Under the pieces are notes generated by a model. The model saw nothing but the letters and a program-made list of their open reading frames with translations. It did not search any database and had not been told where the DNA came from. The translations under genes were made by a program, and so were the position numbers. This document shows positions 36,905 to 46,766 of a stretch of 64,000 bases of DNA, one piece after another; position 1 is the first letter of the stretch, and every line of letters begins with the position of its first letter. Origin of the DNA: Geodermatophilus obscurus (GTDB taxonomy: Bacteria; Actinomycetota; Actinomycetes; Mycobacteriales; Geodermatophilaceae); NCBI RefSeq assembly GCF_900143215.1, contig NZ_FRDM01000014.1, positions 42,910 through 106,909 on the forward strand, in the 5' to 3' direction.

Positions 36905-37518
36905 TGCCAGGACCACAGCGACGCGGCGGCGGCGCCGGCGGCGGCAACGACCGCCGCGACCGTCGTGACGGCGGGCGGGGGCCCGGCGGCGCACCTGCCG
37001 AGAAGAGCAACTTCATCGAGCGCGTGGTGGCCATCAACCGCGTGTCCAAGGTCGTCAAGGGTGGTCGGCGCTTCAGCTTCACCGCCCTGGTGATCGTGGG
37101 CGACGGCGACGGCACCGTGGGCGTCGGCTACGGCAAGGCCAAGGAGGTGCCCGCGGCGATCGCCAAGGGCGTCGAGGAGGCCAAGAAGCACTTCTACAAG
37201 GTGCCGCGCATCGCCAGCACCATCCCGCACCCCGTGCAGGGTGAGGCGGCTGCGGGCGTCGTGCTGCTCAAGCCGGCCAGCCCCGGTACCGGTGTCATCG
37301 CCGGTGGCCCGGTGCGTGCCGTGCTCGAGTGCGCCGGCATCCACGACGTGCTCTCCAAGAGCCTCGGGTCGTCGAACCCGATCAACATCGTGCACGCCAC
37401 CATGCAGGCGCTGAAGGACCTCGTCCGTCCCGAGGAGATCGCGGCCCGCCGCGGACTGCCGCTCGAGGACGTCGCTCCCGCGGCCATGCTGCGGGCGCGT
37501 GCAGGCCAGGGGGTCTGA
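36904..37518 (+). CDS. rpsE: 30S ribosomal protein uS5
   Basis: uS5 lies at the mRNA entrance and affects decoding. The core ([83 protein letters not shown]) follows a Gly/Arg-rich N-terminus of about 35 residues. ATG 36904 gives 204 residues. rpmD starts one base after the stop. Confidence 0.96.
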   Translation: MPGPQRRGGGAGGGNDRRDRRDGGRGPGGAPAEKSNFIERVVAINRVSKVVKGGRRFSFTALVIVGDGDGTVGVGYGKAKEVPAAIAKGVEEAKKHFYKVPRIASTIPHPVQGEAAAGVVLLKPASPGTGVIAGGPVRAVLECAGIHDVLSKSLGSSNPINIVHATMQALKDLVRPEEIAARRGLPLEDVAPAAMLRARAGQGV

Positions 37519-37519
37519 C

Positions 37520-37702
37520 ATGGCGCAGCTGAAGGTCACCCAGATCCGGTCGGTGATCGGCACGAAGCCCAACCAGCGCCAGACACTGCGCTCGCTGGGC
37601 CTCAAGCGGATCAACGACTCGGTCGTCCAGGAGGACCGTCCCGAGATCCGCGGGATGGTCGCGACGGTGCCGCACCTGGTCACCGTCGAAGAGATCAGCT
37701 GA
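37520..37702 (+). CDS. rpmD: 50S ribosomal protein uL30
   Basis: A 60-residue large-subunit protein. [25 protein letters not shown] and the C-terminal [17 protein letters not shown] are typical. ATG 37520 follows CCAGGGGGTCTGAC within the rpsE end. rplO lies 13 bp downstream. Confidence 0.96.
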   Translation: MAQLKVTQIRSVIGTKPNQRQTLRSLGLKRINDSVVQEDRPEIRGMVATVPHLVTVEEIS

Positions 37703-37715
37703 GCAGGGACACACG

Positions 37716-38159
37716 ATGACTCTCAAGGTCCACCACCTGCGTCCGGCTCCCGGCGCGCACACCCCGAAGACCCGCGTGGGTCGCGGTGAGGGCTCCAAGG
37801 GCAAGACGGCCGGTCGCGGCACCAAGGGCACCGGCGCGCGTGGCAACACCTCCGCGCGCTTCGAGGGCGGGCAGACGCCGCTGCACATGCGGCTGCCCAA
37901 GCTCTCGGGCTTCAAGCGGCCGAACAAGGTCGTCTTCCAGGTCGTCAACCTCGACCGGATCGCGGCCCTCTTCCCCCAGGGCGGCTCGGTCGACCCGGAC
38001 ACCCTCGCCCGAGCCGGCGCCGTGCGGCGCGGGCAGCCGGTGAAGGTGCTCGGAACCGGTGACCTGGGCGGTGTCGAGGTGCACGTGCACGCGCACGCGT
38101 TCTCCGCGTCGGCCGCTGAGAAGATCAGCGCGGCCGGGGGCAGCACCTCCCGCATCTGA
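37716..38159 (+). CDS. rplO: 50S ribosomal protein uL15
   Basis: uL15 is a 50S assembly protein. The 147 residues include [57 protein letters not shown] and a C-terminal domain with [19 protein letters not shown] 37716 follows GAGCAGGGACACACG. A terminator-like hairpin begins six bases after the stop, ahead of secY. Confidence 0.97.
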   Translation: MTLKVHHLRPAPGAHTPKTRVGRGEGSKGKTAGRGTKGTGARGNTSARFEGGQTPLHMRLPKLSGFKRPNKVVFQVVNLDRIAALFPQGGSVDPDTLARAGAVRRGQPVKVLGTGDLGGVEVHVHAHAFSASAAEKISAAGGSTSRI

Positions 38160-38164
38160 CCGCC

Positions 38165-38204
38165 GACGACCCCCGGGCGCAGCACCACCGCCCCGGGGGT
38201 CGTC
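38165..38204 (+). terminator. Hairpin between rplO and secY
   Basis: A 13-bp stem GACGACCCCCGGG (38165-38177) / CCCGGGGGTCGTC (38192-38204). It splits the ribosomal protein run from the secY-adk-map unit; a weak TAACCT box at 38307-38312 may be the secY promoter. Confidence 0.7.
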
Positions 38205-38337
38205 TGCTGCCCGGCCCGGTGCACGAGCGCCGGCGGGCCCGGGGGACGACGACGCCGCGCCGCGCCCGTGTCGACGGGTGCCCGGACGACCGTCCCTCGC
38301 CGTTGCTAACCTCATCCGACCGAGTAGGGGAGGGCAC

Positions 38338-39648
38338 GTGCTGCAGGCGTTCGCTGCGGCGTTCCGGACGCCAGACCTCCGGCGCAAGCTGCTGTTCTCC
38401 CTGGCGATCATCGCCGTGTACCGCCTGGGAGCCGCGATACCCGGCCCCGGCGTCTCGGTCGAGGCCATCAACAGCTGTCTCGAGCAGGCGCAGGCCTCCG
38501 ACCAGCGCGACCTCTACTCGCTGGTGAACCTGTTCTCCGGCGGTGCACTGCTGCGGCTGTCGGTCTTCGCGCTCGGGATCATGCCGTACATCACGGCGAG
38601 CATCATCGTGCAGCTGCTGGTCGTGGTGATCCCGCGATTCGAGCAGCTGAAGAAGGAAGGGCAGTCGGGTCAGGCGAAGCTGACCCAGTACACCCGCTAC
38701 CTGACGATCGCCCTCGCCGTCCTGCAGAGCACCGGCATCATCGCGCTGGCCCGCAGTGGCCAGCTGTTCCCGGGCTGCTCACAGGACATCATCCCGTCGA
38801 ACTCCATCTGGACGACGATCGTCCTGGTGGTCGCCCTGACCGCCGGCACCGCGGTGATCATGTGGCTGGGCGAGCTGCTCACCGAGAAGGGGATCGGCAA
38901 CGGCATGTCCGTGCTGATCTTCACCTCGATCGCCGCGCGCATCCCCGCCGAGGGCGGCGCCATCCTGCAGACCCGCGGCGGCATCGTGTTCACGCTGGTG
39001 TGCCTGCTGGCGCTGGTTATCATCGGTGCCGTCGTCTACGTCGAGCAGGCCCAGCGCCGCATCCCGGTGCAGTACGCCAAGCGGATGGTCGGCCGCCGCA
39101 TGTACGGCGGCACGTCGACCTACCTCCCGCTGAAGGTCAACCAGGCCGGCGTCATCCCCGTCATCTTCGCGTCCTCGCTGCTGTACCTGCCGCAACTGCT
39201 CACGCAGCTGCAGGGGAACGAGACCGGTCCGGTGCGCCAGTTCTTCGAGAACTACGTCATCGACCAGAGCAGCCCGGTGCACGTCGCGCTCTACTTCGGG
39301 CTGATCGTCTTCTTCACGTACTTCTACGTGTCGATCACGTTCAACCCCGAAGAGCGCGCCGAGGACATGAAGCGCTACGGCGGCTTCATCCCGGGCATCC
39401 GCCCCGGTCGGCCCACTGCGGAGTACCTGCAGTACGTGCTGTCCCGGATCACCCTGCCCGGGTCGCTCTACCTGGGCATCGTGGCCGTGCTGCCCAACTT
39501 CTTCCTGTCGGTCACGCAGGAGGGGCAGAACCAGAACTTCCCGTTCGGGGGGACCGCGGTCCTCATCATGGTCGGAGTGGGGTTGGAGACGGTGAAGCAG
39601 ATCGAGACGCAGCTCAACCAGCGCAACTACGAAGGGTTCCTGAAGTAG
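38338..39648 (+). CDS. secY: Preprotein translocase subunit SecY
   Basis: SecY is the channel of the Sec translocon, working with SecE encoded at 6283. The 436-residue protein has ten hydrophobic segments, the plug region ([29 protein letters not shown]), [45 protein letters not shown] and [24 protein letters not shown] chose GTG 38338 ([22 protein letters not shown]), which follows GTAGGGGAGGG. Its TAG overlaps the adk start by one base. Confidence 0.97.
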   Translation: MLQAFAAAFRTPDLRRKLLFSLAIIAVYRLGAAIPGPGVSVEAINSCLEQAQASDQRDLYSLVNLFSGGALLRLSVFALGIMPYITASIIVQLLVVVIPRFEQLKKEGQSGQAKLTQYTRYLTIALAVLQSTGIIALARSGQLFPGCSQDIIPSNSIWTTIVLVVALTAGTAVIMWLGELLTEKGIGNGMSVLIFTSIAARIPAEGGAILQTRGGIVFTLVCLLALVIIGAVVYVEQAQRRIPVQYAKRMVGRRMYGGTSTYLPLKVNQAGVIPVIFASSLLYLPQLLTQLQGNETGPVRQFFENYVIDQSSPVHVALYFGLIVFFTYFYVSITFNPEERAEDMKRYGGFIPGIRPGRPTAEYLQYVLSRITLPGSLYLGIVAVLPNFFLSVTQEGQNQNFPFGGTAVLIMVGVGLETVKQIETQLNQRNYEGFLK

Positions 39649-40262
39649 TGCGCGTCGTGCTGCTGGGCCCTCCCGGAGCGGGCAAGGGGACCCAGGCGCA
39701 GGTCATCGCCGACCGGCTCGGGGTCCCGGCCATCTCGACCGGTGACATCTTCCGCGCGAACGTGAGCGGCAGGACCGAGCTCGGGTTGCAGGCCAAGACC
39801 TACATGGACGCCGGCGACCTCGTTCCCGACGAGATCACCGTGGCCATGGTCAAGGGGCGACTCACCGAGGACGACGCCAAGGGCGGCTTCCTGCTCGACG
39901 GCTTCCCGCGCACCATCGCCCAGGCCGAGCAGCTGCGGAACTCGCTGCGCGAGCTCGGTCAGGCGCTGGACTGCGTGCTCGAGCTGGTCGTCGACGAGGA
40001 CGAGCTGGTGCGCCGGCTCTCCGGGCGCCGCGTGCTCGTCGATGGCGAGTGGGTGCAGCGGGACGACGACAAGCCCGAGACCGTGCGGCACCGGCTGCAC
40101 GTCTACCGGGAACAGACCGCCCCGCTGTCGGGTTGGTACGACTCCGAGGGACTGCTGACGCAGATCGATGCCATCGGTGCGGTCGAGGAGGTCACCCAGC
40201 GGGCGATGAGCGCGCTGGAGGCCTGCGGAGGCGCGCGTCCCCACGGGCCGAGCGCGGGCTGA
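39648..40262 (+). CDS. adk: Adenylate kinase
   Basis: Adenylate kinase interconverts ATP, ADP and AMP. The 204-residue protein has the P loop [41 protein letters not shown] and the C-terminal [13 protein letters not shown]. The lid is the short form ([20 protein letters not shown]) without a zinc finger. GTG 39648 overlaps the secY stop. A ~10-residue tail beyond the usual end is variable. map follows 15 bp later. Confidence 0.96.
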   Translation: MRVVLLGPPGAGKGTQAQVIADRLGVPAISTGDIFRANVSGRTELGLQAKTYMDAGDLVPDEITVAMVKGRLTEDDAKGGFLLDGFPRTIAQAEQLRNSLRELGQALDCVLELVVDEDELVRRLSGRRVLVDGEWVQRDDDKPETVRHRLHVYREQTAPLSGWYDSEGLLTQIDAIGAVEEVTQRAMSALEACGGARPHGPSAG

Positions 40263-40277
40263 GGACAGGCGGCGCAC

Positions 40278-41138
40278 ATGACGGCCGGTGGCATCCTCGG
40301 CCGGATCCCGCTGCTGGCGAAGTGGAGTGGACGGATGATCCAGATCAAGACGCCGCACGAGCTGGAGCTCATGCGCGCAGCGGGGCTCGTCGTGGCCGGG
40401 GCCATCGCAGCCGTCCGCGCCGCCGTCCGGCCCGGTGTCACCACCGGTGAGCTGGATGCCATCGCCGAGGACCACATCCGCACCGCCGGGGCCGTGCCGT
40501 CCTTCCTGGGCTACCACGGCTTCACCGGCAGCATCTGCGCGTCGATCAACGACGAGATCGTGCACGGCATCCCGAACCGGGGTCGGGTCCTCGCCGAGGG
40601 TGACAACATCTCGATCGACTGCGGGGCGATCCTGCAGGGGTGGCACGGCGACTCGGCGGTCACCGTCACCGTCGGCCCGCCGTCGGCGGAGGACGCCGCG
40701 CTGCTCGACGTCACCGAGCGGTCGATGTGGGCCGGGCTCGCCAAGGCGCTGGCCGGTGGCCGGCTGACCGACATCAGTCACGCCGTCGAGCAGACGATCA
40801 CCGCGGAGCAGCACCCGTACGGGATCGTCGACCACTACGGCGGGCACGGCATCGGCACCGAGATGCACCAGGACCCGCACGTCCTGAACTACGGCCGGGC
40901 CGGTCGTGGACCCCGGCTGGTGCCGGGGCTCGCGCTGGCGATCGAGCCGATGGTCACCGTGGGCGACCCGGCCACCGTCGAGCTCGAGGACGGCTGGACC
41001 GTGGTCACCAAGGACGGGTCCCGTGCGGCCCACTTCGAGCACTCCGTCGCCATCACGCCCGAGGGTCCGTGGGTCCTCACGGCCGAGGACGGCGGTGTCG
41101 CGGGGCTGGCTCCGTTCGGGATCACCCCCCGCACCTGA
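40278..41138 (+). CDS. map: Methionine aminopeptidase, type I
   Basis: It removes the initiator methionine from new proteins. Metal ligands of the pita-bread fold are visible: Asp in SIDCGAIL, Asp in GWHGDSAVTV, His in GHGIGTEMHQDPH, Glu in LAIEPM and Glu in HFEHSVAI. ATG 40278 gives 286 residues. ATG 40335 (MIQIKTPHELELM) gives 267 and is also likely, because many homologues start there. The N-terminal stretch GGILGRIPLLAKWSGR would then be untranslated. Repeat E9 begins two bases after the stop. Confidence 0.93.
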   Translation: MTAGGILGRIPLLAKWSGRMIQIKTPHELELMRAAGLVVAGAIAAVRAAVRPGVTTGELDAIAEDHIRTAGAVPSFLGYHGFTGSICASINDEIVHGIPNRGRVLAEGDNISIDCGAILQGWHGDSAVTVTVGPPSAEDAALLDVTERSMWAGLAKALAGGRLTDISHAVEQTITAEQHPYGIVDHYGGHGIGTEMHQDPHVLNYGRAGRGPRLVPGLALAIEPMVTVGDPATVELEDGWTVVTKDGSRAAHFEHSVAITPEGPWVLTAEDGGVAGLAPFGITPRT

Positions 41139-41139
41139 A

Positions 41140-41203
41140 GAACGGCCACCCTGCCCCCCACGCCCCGCAGGCTCGGCGCGGGCCCCTGCAGGGTGGCCGT
41201 TCC
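41140..41203 (+). repeat. Gene-end hairpin element E9 between map and infA
   Basis: The outer arms GAACGGCCACCCTGC (41140-41154) and GCAGGGTGGCCGTTC (41188-41202) are a perfect 15-bp inverted repeat around apex CCCCGCAGGCTCGGCG. Compared with other copies, both arms changed together while the apex type stayed the same. Confidence 0.85.
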
Positions 41204-41222
41204 AGCACCTCACGAGGGCGGG

Positions 41223-41252
41223 TTGGAGTGCCTCGTCGCAGCGGGGTACAGT
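41223..41252 (+). promoter_or_regulatory. Probable infA promoter
   Basis: TTGGAG (41223-41228) and TACAGT (41247-41252) with an 18-bp spacer, just after E9. The leader to infA would be about 165 nt. This suggests the infA-rpmJ-rpsM-rpsK-rpsD unit can be transcribed independently of map. Confidence 0.62.
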
Positions 41253-41423
41253 GGCCGATGGCGCTTGCGCCGCCCTGTTGTCGTGCTGTGGCCGTACGAC
41301 CCGGGGCGCCCTCGCGGGAGCGTCTGCACCACCTGTTCTGTACACCACCGAGCGCGTCCGCCGGGTCCCGGCATGGGCGCGGGAGGACACCAGCACCACC
41401 GAGTCAGGGAGGCCGTGTCGGGC

Positions 41424-41645
41424 ATGGCGAAGAAGGACGGGGCCATCGAGGTCGAGGGTCGCGTCGTCGAGCCGCTGCCCAACGCGATGTTCCGGGTCGA
41501 GCTGCAGAACGGGCACCGGGTGCTCGCCCACATCAGCGGCAAGATGCGCCAGCACTACATCCGCATCCTGCCCGAGGACCGCGTGGTCGTGGAGCTCTCG
41601 CCCTACGACCTGACCCGCGGTCGCATCGTCTACCGGTACAAGTAA
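41424..41645 (+). CDS. infA: Translation initiation factor IF-1
   Basis: IF-1 is a 73-residue OB-fold protein occupying the A site during initiation: [42 protein letters not shown] and [31 protein letters not shown] chose ATG 41424 as the family start; a GTG at 41415 is in frame three codons earlier, after AGGGAGG. Confidence 0.98.
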   Translation: MAKKDGAIEVEGRVVEPLPNAMFRVELQNGHRVLAHISGKMRQHYIRILPEDRVVVELSPYDLTRGRIVYRYK

Positions 41646-41715
41646 CCGCCGCTGCGCGCCGCCCGACGGGCCGGCGCGCTCGGCGCACGATCGACAGGAA
41701 TGAGGGGCGGCACCG

Positions 41716-41829
41716 GTGAAGGTCCAGCCGTCGGTGAAGAAGATCTGCGACAAGTGCAAGGTGATCCGCCGGCACGGCCGGGTCATGGTCATCTGCGACA
41801 ACGCCCGCCACAAGCAGCGGCAGGGCTGA
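41716..41829 (+). CDS. rpmJ: 50S ribosomal protein bL36
   Basis: The 37-residue zinc-ribbon protein has ligands C11, C14, C27 and H32: [16 protein letters not shown] and [15 protein letters not shown]. This is the zinc-binding form. GTG 41716 follows TGAGGGGCGGCACC. It lies between infA and rpsM, its usual place. Confidence 0.97.
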   Translation: MKVQPSVKKICDKCKVIRRHGRVMVICDNARHKQRQG

Positions 41830-41843
41830 GGGAGTACCTGGAC

Positions 41844-42224
41844 ATGGCACGACTGGCCGGCGTCGACCTCCCCCGCGACAAGCGGATGGAGATCGCGCTC
41901 ACCTACATCTACGGCATCGGCAAGACCCACGCCAAGGAGACCCTGGCCGCGACGGGCGTCAGCCCCGACCTGCGCGTCCGGGACCTCGGTGACGAGGACC
42001 TGCTGAAGCTGCGCGACTACATCGACGAGCACTTCCGCGTCGAGGGTGACCTGCGCCGCGAGGTGGCCGCCGACATCCGCCGCAAGGTGGAGATCGGCTG
42101 CTACCAGGGCCTGCGTCACCGCCGCGGTCTGCCCGTCCACGGGCAGCGCACCCGCACGAACGCGCGCTCGAGCAAGGGCCCGCGCAAGACCATCGCCGGC
42201 AAGAAGAAGGCCGGCAAGAAGTAA
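41844..42224 (+). CDS. rpsM: 30S ribosomal protein uS13
   Basis: uS13 contacts P-site tRNA and uS19 in the 30S head. The 126 residues begin [26 protein letters not shown] and include [31 protein letters not shown], ending with a lysine-rich tail. ATG 41844 follows GAGGGAGTACCTGGAC. Confidence 0.98.
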   Translation: MARLAGVDLPRDKRMEIALTYIYGIGKTHAKETLAATGVSPDLRVRDLGDEDLLKLRDYIDEHFRVEGDLRREVAADIRRKVEIGCYQGLRHRRGLPVHGQRTRTNARSSKGPRKTIAGKKKAGKK

Positions 42225-42320
42225 GCCGTGAGGCGTGTCGTCGCACGACCCGTGAGGGCGGGAACGACGGCGCGCCCCTCGCGCTCATCTGGCCACTGAA
42301 CTGAAGGAAACCGGAGAGAC

Positions 42321-42728
42321 ATGCCTCCCAGGGCTCGCGCCGCGGCTGGTGCCAAGAAGGTCCGCCGCAAGGAGAAGAAGAACGTCGCCCACGGTGCCGC
42401 GCACATCAAGAGCACCTTCAACAACACGATCGTGTCGATCACCGACCCCACCGGGAACGTGATCAGCTGGGCCTCCGCCGGCCACGTCGGCTTCAAGGGT
42501 TCGCGCAAGTCCACGCCGTTCGCCGCGCAGATGGCTGCCGAGAACGCCGCGCGCAAGGCGCAGGAGCACGGCATGCGCAAGGTCGACGTCTTCGTCAAGG
42601 GCCCCGGCTCCGGCCGTGAGACCGCCATCAGGTCCCTCCAGGCCACCGGCCTCGAGGTCGGCCAGATCCAGGACGTGACCCCGCAGCCGCACAACGGCTG
42701 CCGCCCCAAGAAGCGCCGCCGGGTCTGA
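42321..42728 (+). CDS. rpsK: 30S ribosomal protein uS11
   Basis: uS11 is a platform protein. The 135 residues include [79 protein letters not shown] and [21 protein letters not shown] 42321 follows GAAGGAAACCGGAGAGAC. Confidence 0.98.
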   Translation: MPPRARAAAGAKKVRRKEKKNVAHGAAHIKSTFNNTIVSITDPTGNVISWASAGHVGFKGSRKSTPFAAQMAAENAARKAQEHGMRKVDVFVKGPGSGRETAIRSLQATGLEVGQIQDVTPQPHNGCRPKKRRRV

Positions 42729-42763
42729 CCGGCCACTGACGAGACGAACGAGGAGTACCTGAC

Positions 42764-43390
42764 GTGGCCCGTTACACCGGAGCCGACTGCCGCATGTGCC
42801 GGCGCGAGAAGATGAAGCTGTTCCTCAAGGGCAGCAAGTGCGAGTCACCGAAGTGCCCGATCGAGATCCGGCCTTACCCGCCGGGCGAGCACGGCCGTGG
42901 CCGCAGCAAGGACAGCGAGTACCTGCTCCAGCTTCGTGAGAAGCAGAAGGCGCGTCGCATCTACGGCGTCCTGGAGAAGCAGTTCCGCGGCTACTACGAA
43001 GAGGCCAACAAGAAGTCGGGCAAGACCGGTGAGGTCCTGCTGCAGATCCTCGAGTCGCGCCTGGACAACGTCGTGTACCGGGCCGGCTTCGCCGAGTCCC
43101 GCGACATGGCCCGCCAGCTGGTGCGCCACGGTCACATCCGGGTCAACGGCCGCAAGGTCGACATCCCGTCGTACCGGGTCAGCTCCAACGACATCATCGA
43201 GGTCGCCGAGAAGTCGCGGCGGATGCTGCCCTTCGAGATCGCCCAGGCCCGCGCCGGCGAGCGCCCCGTGCCGCCGTGGCTGGAGGTCATCAGCAGCCAG
43301 CTGCGCGTGCTCGTCCACAGCGTCCCGGCCCGCCAGGTGATCGACACCCCGGTCCAGGAGCAGCTGATCGTCGAGCTCTACTCCAAGTAG
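42764..43390 (+). CDS. rpsD: 30S ribosomal protein uS4, zinc-binding form
   Basis: uS4 starts 16S rRNA assembly and can repress the alpha operon. The 208-residue protein keeps the four-cysteine N-terminal zinc site C9, C12, C26 and C31. It also has the S4 RNA-binding domain ([41 protein letters not shown]). GTG 42764 follows CGAGGAGTACCTGAC. Nested repeat E10 starts three bases after the stop. Confidence 0.97.
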   Translation: MARYTGADCRMCRREKMKLFLKGSKCESPKCPIEIRPYPPGEHGRGRSKDSEYLLQLREKQKARRIYGVLEKQFRGYYEEANKKSGKTGEVLLQILESRLDNVVYRAGFAESRDMARQLVRHGHIRVNGRKVDIPSYRVSSNDIIEVAEKSRRMLPFEIAQARAGERPVPPWLEVISSQLRVLVHSVPARQVIDTPVQEQLIVELYSK

Positions 43391-43392
43391 TA

Positions 43393-43497
43393 GTAGGACC
43401 CCTACCCCCACCGTAGAAGGACCCGTCCTCCCCACCCCTCGCACGTTCGGGGGCGGGACCCGGGACGGGGCCGGCGGCGGGACCCTGCAGGGGGCCC
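43393..43497 (+). repeat. Gene-end hairpin element E10, nested double copy, between rpsD and rpoA
   Basis: An outer copy (TAGGACCCCTACCCCCACCG and GGCGGCGGGACCCTGCAGGG) is interrupted by an inner copy at about 43414-43482 (TAGAAGGACCCGTCCTCCCC, apex CGCACGTTCGGGG, GGGACCCGGGACGGGGCC). The junction CACCGTAGAAGGACC matches the other nested loci. An 8-bp palindrome, GGCGGACA/TGTCCGCC (43510-43527), follows before rpoA. Confidence 0.82.
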
Positions 43498-43594
43498 ACG
43501 GCTCCGGCGGGCGGACAGATGTCCGCCAGGGCCTGCACCACCCCCTCACGGCGTCATATGGCGGTCGCCGGAGGACCTGGAGGAGAACACCACC

Positions 43595-44671
43595 ATGCTC
43601 ATCGCACAGCGCCCCACCCTCACCGAGGAGACGATCACCGAGTCGCGCTCGCGGTTCGTCATCGAGCCCCTCGAGCCGGGCTTCGGCTACACCCTCGGCA
43701 ACTCCCTGCGCCGCACCCTCCTCTCCTCGATCCCCGGTGCTGCTGTCACCAGCATCCGGATCGAGGGCACCCTGCACGAGTTCACCACCGTGCCGGGCGT
43801 CAAGGAGGACGTCACCGAGATCATCCTGAACCTCAAGGGTCTGGTCGTCAGCTCCGACTCCGACGAGCCGGTGACCATGTACCTGCGCAAGCAGGGCCCC
43901 GGTGAGGTCACCGCCGCCGACATCGCGCCCCCGGCCGGTGTCGAGGTGCACAACCCCGAGCTGCACATCGCCACGCTGAACGGCAAGGGCCGGCTGGAGA
44001 TCGAGCTGGTCGTCGAGCGGGGCCGCGGCTACGTGCCGGCGCCGCAGAACAAGCAGCCCGGCCAGGAGATCGGCCGGATCCCGGTCGACTCGATCTACTC
44101 GCCGGTCCTCAAGGTGACCTACGCCGTCGAGGCCACCCGTGTCGAGCAGCGGACCGACTTCGACCGCCTCGTCGTCGACGTCGAGACCAAGCCGTCGATC
44201 GCCCCGCGCGACGCGATCGCCAGCGCCGGCTCCACGCTGGTCGAGCTCTTCGGCCTGCTGCGCGAGCTGAACATCGACGCCGAGGGCATCGAGGTCGGCC
44301 CGAGCCCGGCCGAGGCCGCCGACATCGCCAACTTCTCGATGCCGATCGAGGACATGGACCTCACCGTCCGGTCCTACAACTGCCTCAAGCGCGAGGGCGT
44401 GCACACCGTCGGGGAGCTCGTCACCCGCTCCGAGGCCGACCTGCTCGACATCCGGAACTTCGGGGCCAAGTCCATCGACGAGGTCAAGATGAAGCTGGCG
44501 GCCATGGGCCTGGCGCTCAAGGACAGCCCGCCCGGGTTCATCCCCACCTCGGTCGAGAGCTACGACGAGGGCTACGAGACCGACGCCTACCAGGGCCACG
44601 GCGACTTCGCCGCCGGCTACGACCCGGTGCAGTACGACGACGGCTCCTACCAGGAGACCGAGCAGCTCTGA
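43595..44671 (+). CDS. rpoA: DNA-directed RNA polymerase subunit alpha
   Basis: Alpha dimerises to nucleate RNA polymerase, and its C-terminal domain contacts UP elements and activators. The 358-residue protein has the N-terminal assembly domain ([32 protein letters not shown]) and the C-terminal domain ([42 protein letters not shown]). A final acidic Tyr/Gly/Asp tail of about 40 residues is variable. ATG 43595 follows GGAGGACCTGGAGGAG. A hairpin lies just after its stop. Confidence 0.98.
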   Translation: MLIAQRPTLTEETITESRSRFVIEPLEPGFGYTLGNSLRRTLLSSIPGAAVTSIRIEGTLHEFTTVPGVKEDVTEIILNLKGLVVSSDSDEPVTMYLRKQGPGEVTAADIAPPAGVEVHNPELHIATLNGKGRLEIELVVERGRGYVPAPQNKQPGQEIGRIPVDSIYSPVLKVTYAVEATRVEQRTDFDRLVVDVETKPSIAPRDAIASAGSTLVELFGLLRELNIDAEGIEVGPSPAEAADIANFSMPIEDMDLTVRSYNCLKREGVHTVGELVTRSEADLLDIRNFGAKSIDEVKMKLAAMGLALKDSPPGFIPTSVESYDEGYETDAYQGHGDFAAGYDPVQYDDGSYQETEQL

Positions 44672-44677
44672 GAAGGG

Positions 44678-44705
44678 CCGGACGGCGGGGGAACCCGCCG
44701 TCCGG
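44678..44705 (+). terminator. Hairpin after rpoA
   Basis: A perfect 12-bp stem CCGGACGGCGGG (44678-44689) / CCCGCCGTCCGG (44694-44705) with a 4-nt GGAA loop, six bases after the rpoA stop. rplQ starts about 120 bp later. Confidence 0.75.
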
Positions 44706-44824
44706 ACCTCCTGCCGGGCCCGCCACACTGGCTCGGACGCACCACCCGCGCTCCGCGCACGAGACACCAGCACAACACGGAACGCAGCCGGCACCGCGGC
44801 CCGGCAGCCTGAGGAAGGACCGAC

Positions 44825-45508
44825 ATGCCCACCCCCACCAAGGGCCCCCGTCTCGGCGGTTCCCCCGCGCACGAGCGGCTGATGCTGGCCAACCTGGCCA
44901 CGTCGCTGTTCGAGCACGGGCGGATCACCACCACCGAGGCGAAGGCCAAGCGGCTGCGTCCCCTGGCCGAGAAGCTGGTGACCTTCGCCAAGCGCGGTGA
45001 CCTGCACGCCCGCCGTCAGGTGATGACGACGATCCGGGACAAGGACGTGGTCCACACCCTGTTCGCCGAGATCGGGCCGCGCTTCGCGGACCGTCCGGGC
45101 GGCTACACCCGCATCACCAAGGTGGGCCCGCGCAAGGGCGACAACGCCCCCATGGCGGTCATCGAGCTGGTCGAGGGTCAGACCGTGGCCCAGCAGGCCG
45201 TCGGCGAGGCCGAGCGTGCCCGTGGCACCCGCTTCGCCGGGGGTGCCGGTGCCGCTTCCGCCGCCGGTGAGGTCACCGCGGACGCGCTGGAGTCCGCGGA
45301 CAGCGCGGACAGCGCGGACTCCGCCGACTCGGCCGACAGCGCGGACTCGGCCGACTCGCCGGACGAGGTGGCCACCGACGCCGAGGCCATCGACACCGAC
45401 GACGCCGCGGGCGCGACCGCGGCGAGCGACGTGGACGCCACCGCTGAGACCGTGGCCACCGACGCCGAGTCCCCGAACGACGCCGAGGGCACGGACGGCG
45501 CGCGGTGA
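44825..45508 (+). CDS. rplQ: 50S ribosomal protein bL17 with Ser-Ala-Asp repeat tail
   Basis: bL17 lies near the tunnel exit. The core is about residues 1-120 ([64 protein letters not shown]). The remaining ~105 residues are acidic low complexity, including about seven tandem SAD triplets encoded at 45292-45360. Family members are usually 120-200 residues, so 227 is long. ATG 44825 follows GAGGAAGGACCGAC. It overlaps the next frame by four bases (GTGA). Confidence 0.95.
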   Translation: MPTPTKGPRLGGSPAHERLMLANLATSLFEHGRITTTEAKAKRLRPLAEKLVTFAKRGDLHARRQVMTTIRDKDVVHTLFAEIGPRFADRPGGYTRITKVGPRKGDNAPMAVIELVEGQTVAQQAVGEAERARGTRFAGGAGAASAAGEVTADALESADSADSADSADSADSADSADSPDEVATDAEAIDTDDAAGATAASDVDATAETVATDAESPNDAEGTDGAR

Positions 45509-45903
45509 GCGAGCGGGAGAACCCGGGCGAGGGCGCCCCGGCCGGTGCTGCCGGGGTCTCCGCCGGTGGCGGTGACCAGGGCGCGACCTTCGAGGGCGAG
45601 ACGACCGGTCCCGGCGGCGACACCTCGCCGGCCGTGACCTCATCCGACCCCGCCCACCCCACGGTCGACCCCGAGGCCCAGGCGGTCGTCGCGGACGTCT
45701 TCAATCCCGACGGCGAGCGTCAGGACGACGCCGACGTCACCTCGGAGCCGCAGCGCGAGAACGTCGCCGTCGTCGACGACCCGGCGCTCTCCCCGGACGT
45801 GGCCCGCGCGGCCGCCGCCGAGGTCGAGGCCGCCGAGCTCGGTGACGCCGCGACCGCCGGCCTGCAGGCTCCCGGGGGCGAGGCCGCTCCCGACCCCCGG
45901 TGA
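45505..45903 (+). CDS. Hypothetical acidic, disordered protein
   Basis: I do not recognise a family. The 132-residue product is rich in Ala, Glu, Asp, Gly and Pro with almost no hydrophobic core, much like the low-complexity tail of the preceding bL17. GTG 45505 overlaps the rplQ TGA, suggesting coupled translation. truA appears to start inside its 3' end. It could be a genuine disordered protein or a former extension of bL17 split off by a stop codon; codon use stays coding-like throughout. Confidence 0.5.
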   Translation: MSERENPGEGAPAGAAGVSAGGGDQGATFEGETTGPGGDTSPAVTSSDPAHPTVDPEAQAVVADVFNPDGERQDDADVTSEPQRENVAVVDDPALSPDVARAAAAEVEAAELGDAATAGLQAPGGEAAPDPR

Positions 45904-46759
45904 GCGGTCGCTGACCACCCACCGCACTGCCGACGAGCCCGCCACCGCACCCGGTGGCGGGCTCGTCCGTCTCCGCCTCGGGATCGCCTACGACGGCACC
46001 GCGCTGCACGGCTGGGCCCGTCAGCCGGCGCAGAGGACGGTGCAGGGCGACCTCGAGGAGGCCCTGGCCCGGGTACTGCGGCAGCCGGTCTCGCTGACCG
46101 TGGCCGGGCGCACGGACGCCGGGGTGCACGCCGCCGGCCAGGTCGCGCACGCCGACGTCCCCCGCGCGGTGTGGGCGGAACAACGGTCCCGGCTGGTGCG
46201 CCGGCTGCGCGGTGTGCTCCCGGCCGACATCGCCGTCCACACGGTCGAGGAGGCGCCGCCGGACTTCGACGCCCGCTTCGGGGCGCTGCGCCGGCACTAC
46301 GTCTACCGGCTCACCGACGCCGACAGCGGTCCGCCGCCGCTGCGCCGCGCCGACACTGTCGGCTGGCCCCGGCGGCTGGACGCCGACGCGATGGCGGCCG
46401 CCGCAGGACCGCTGCTGGGCCTGCACGACTTCGCCGCCTTCTGCCGCCGGCGGGAGGGCGCCACGACGATCCGCACGCTGCTGACCCTGGCGGTGACCCG
46501 CGAGGGCGACCTGGTGACCGTCCGGGCCTCCGCGGACGCCTTCTGCCACTCGATGGTGCGCAGTCTCGTCGGCGCCCTCACGGCGGTGGGGGAGGGGCGC
46601 CGCCCGCCGCAGTGGCCGGCGGCCCTGCTGACGAGCACGGAGCGCTCCGGCGAGGTGCCCGTCGTACCGCCCGGCGGGCTGACCCTGGTGGGGGTCGACT
46701 ACCCGCCGGACGACGAGCTGGCGGCCCGCGCGGTGCTCACCCGGGGCCTCCGCTCCTGA
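45842..46759 (+). CDS. truA: tRNA pseudouridine(38-40) synthase TruA
   Basis: TruA converts uridines 38-40 of the tRNA anticodon arm to pseudouridine. The catalytic aspartate lies in [10 protein letters not shown]. Other family blocks are [58 protein letters not shown] and [20 protein letters not shown]. The start is uncertain. GTG 45842 lies within the preceding ORF and adds a basic, Pro-rich leader; a CTG at 45911 would start just before THRTADEP. No ATG or GTG occurs between these and the conserved core. From GTG the length is 305 residues. Confidence 0.93.
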   Translation: MTPRPPACRLPGARPLPTPGERSLTTHRTADEPATAPGGGLVRLRLGIAYDGTALHGWARQPAQRTVQGDLEEALARVLRQPVSLTVAGRTDAGVHAAGQVAHADVPRAVWAEQRSRLVRRLRGVLPADIAVHTVEEAPPDFDARFGALRRHYVYRLTDADSGPPPLRRADTVGWPRRLDADAMAAAAGPLLGLHDFAAFCRRREGATTIRTLLTLAVTREGDLVTVRASADAFCHSMVRSLVGALTAVGEGRRPPQWPAALLTSTERSGEVPVVPPGGLTLVGVDYPPDDELAARAVLTRGLRS

Positions 46760-46766
46760 GCCGGAC

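Noticed and set aside
45505..45581. A third 77-bp ACGTGA unit at the rplQ stop (GTGAGCGAGCGGGAG)
   Set aside because: Only the first bases match; the hairpin partner, the GACGAGCGCCAGCGAGG segment and the right border are absent.
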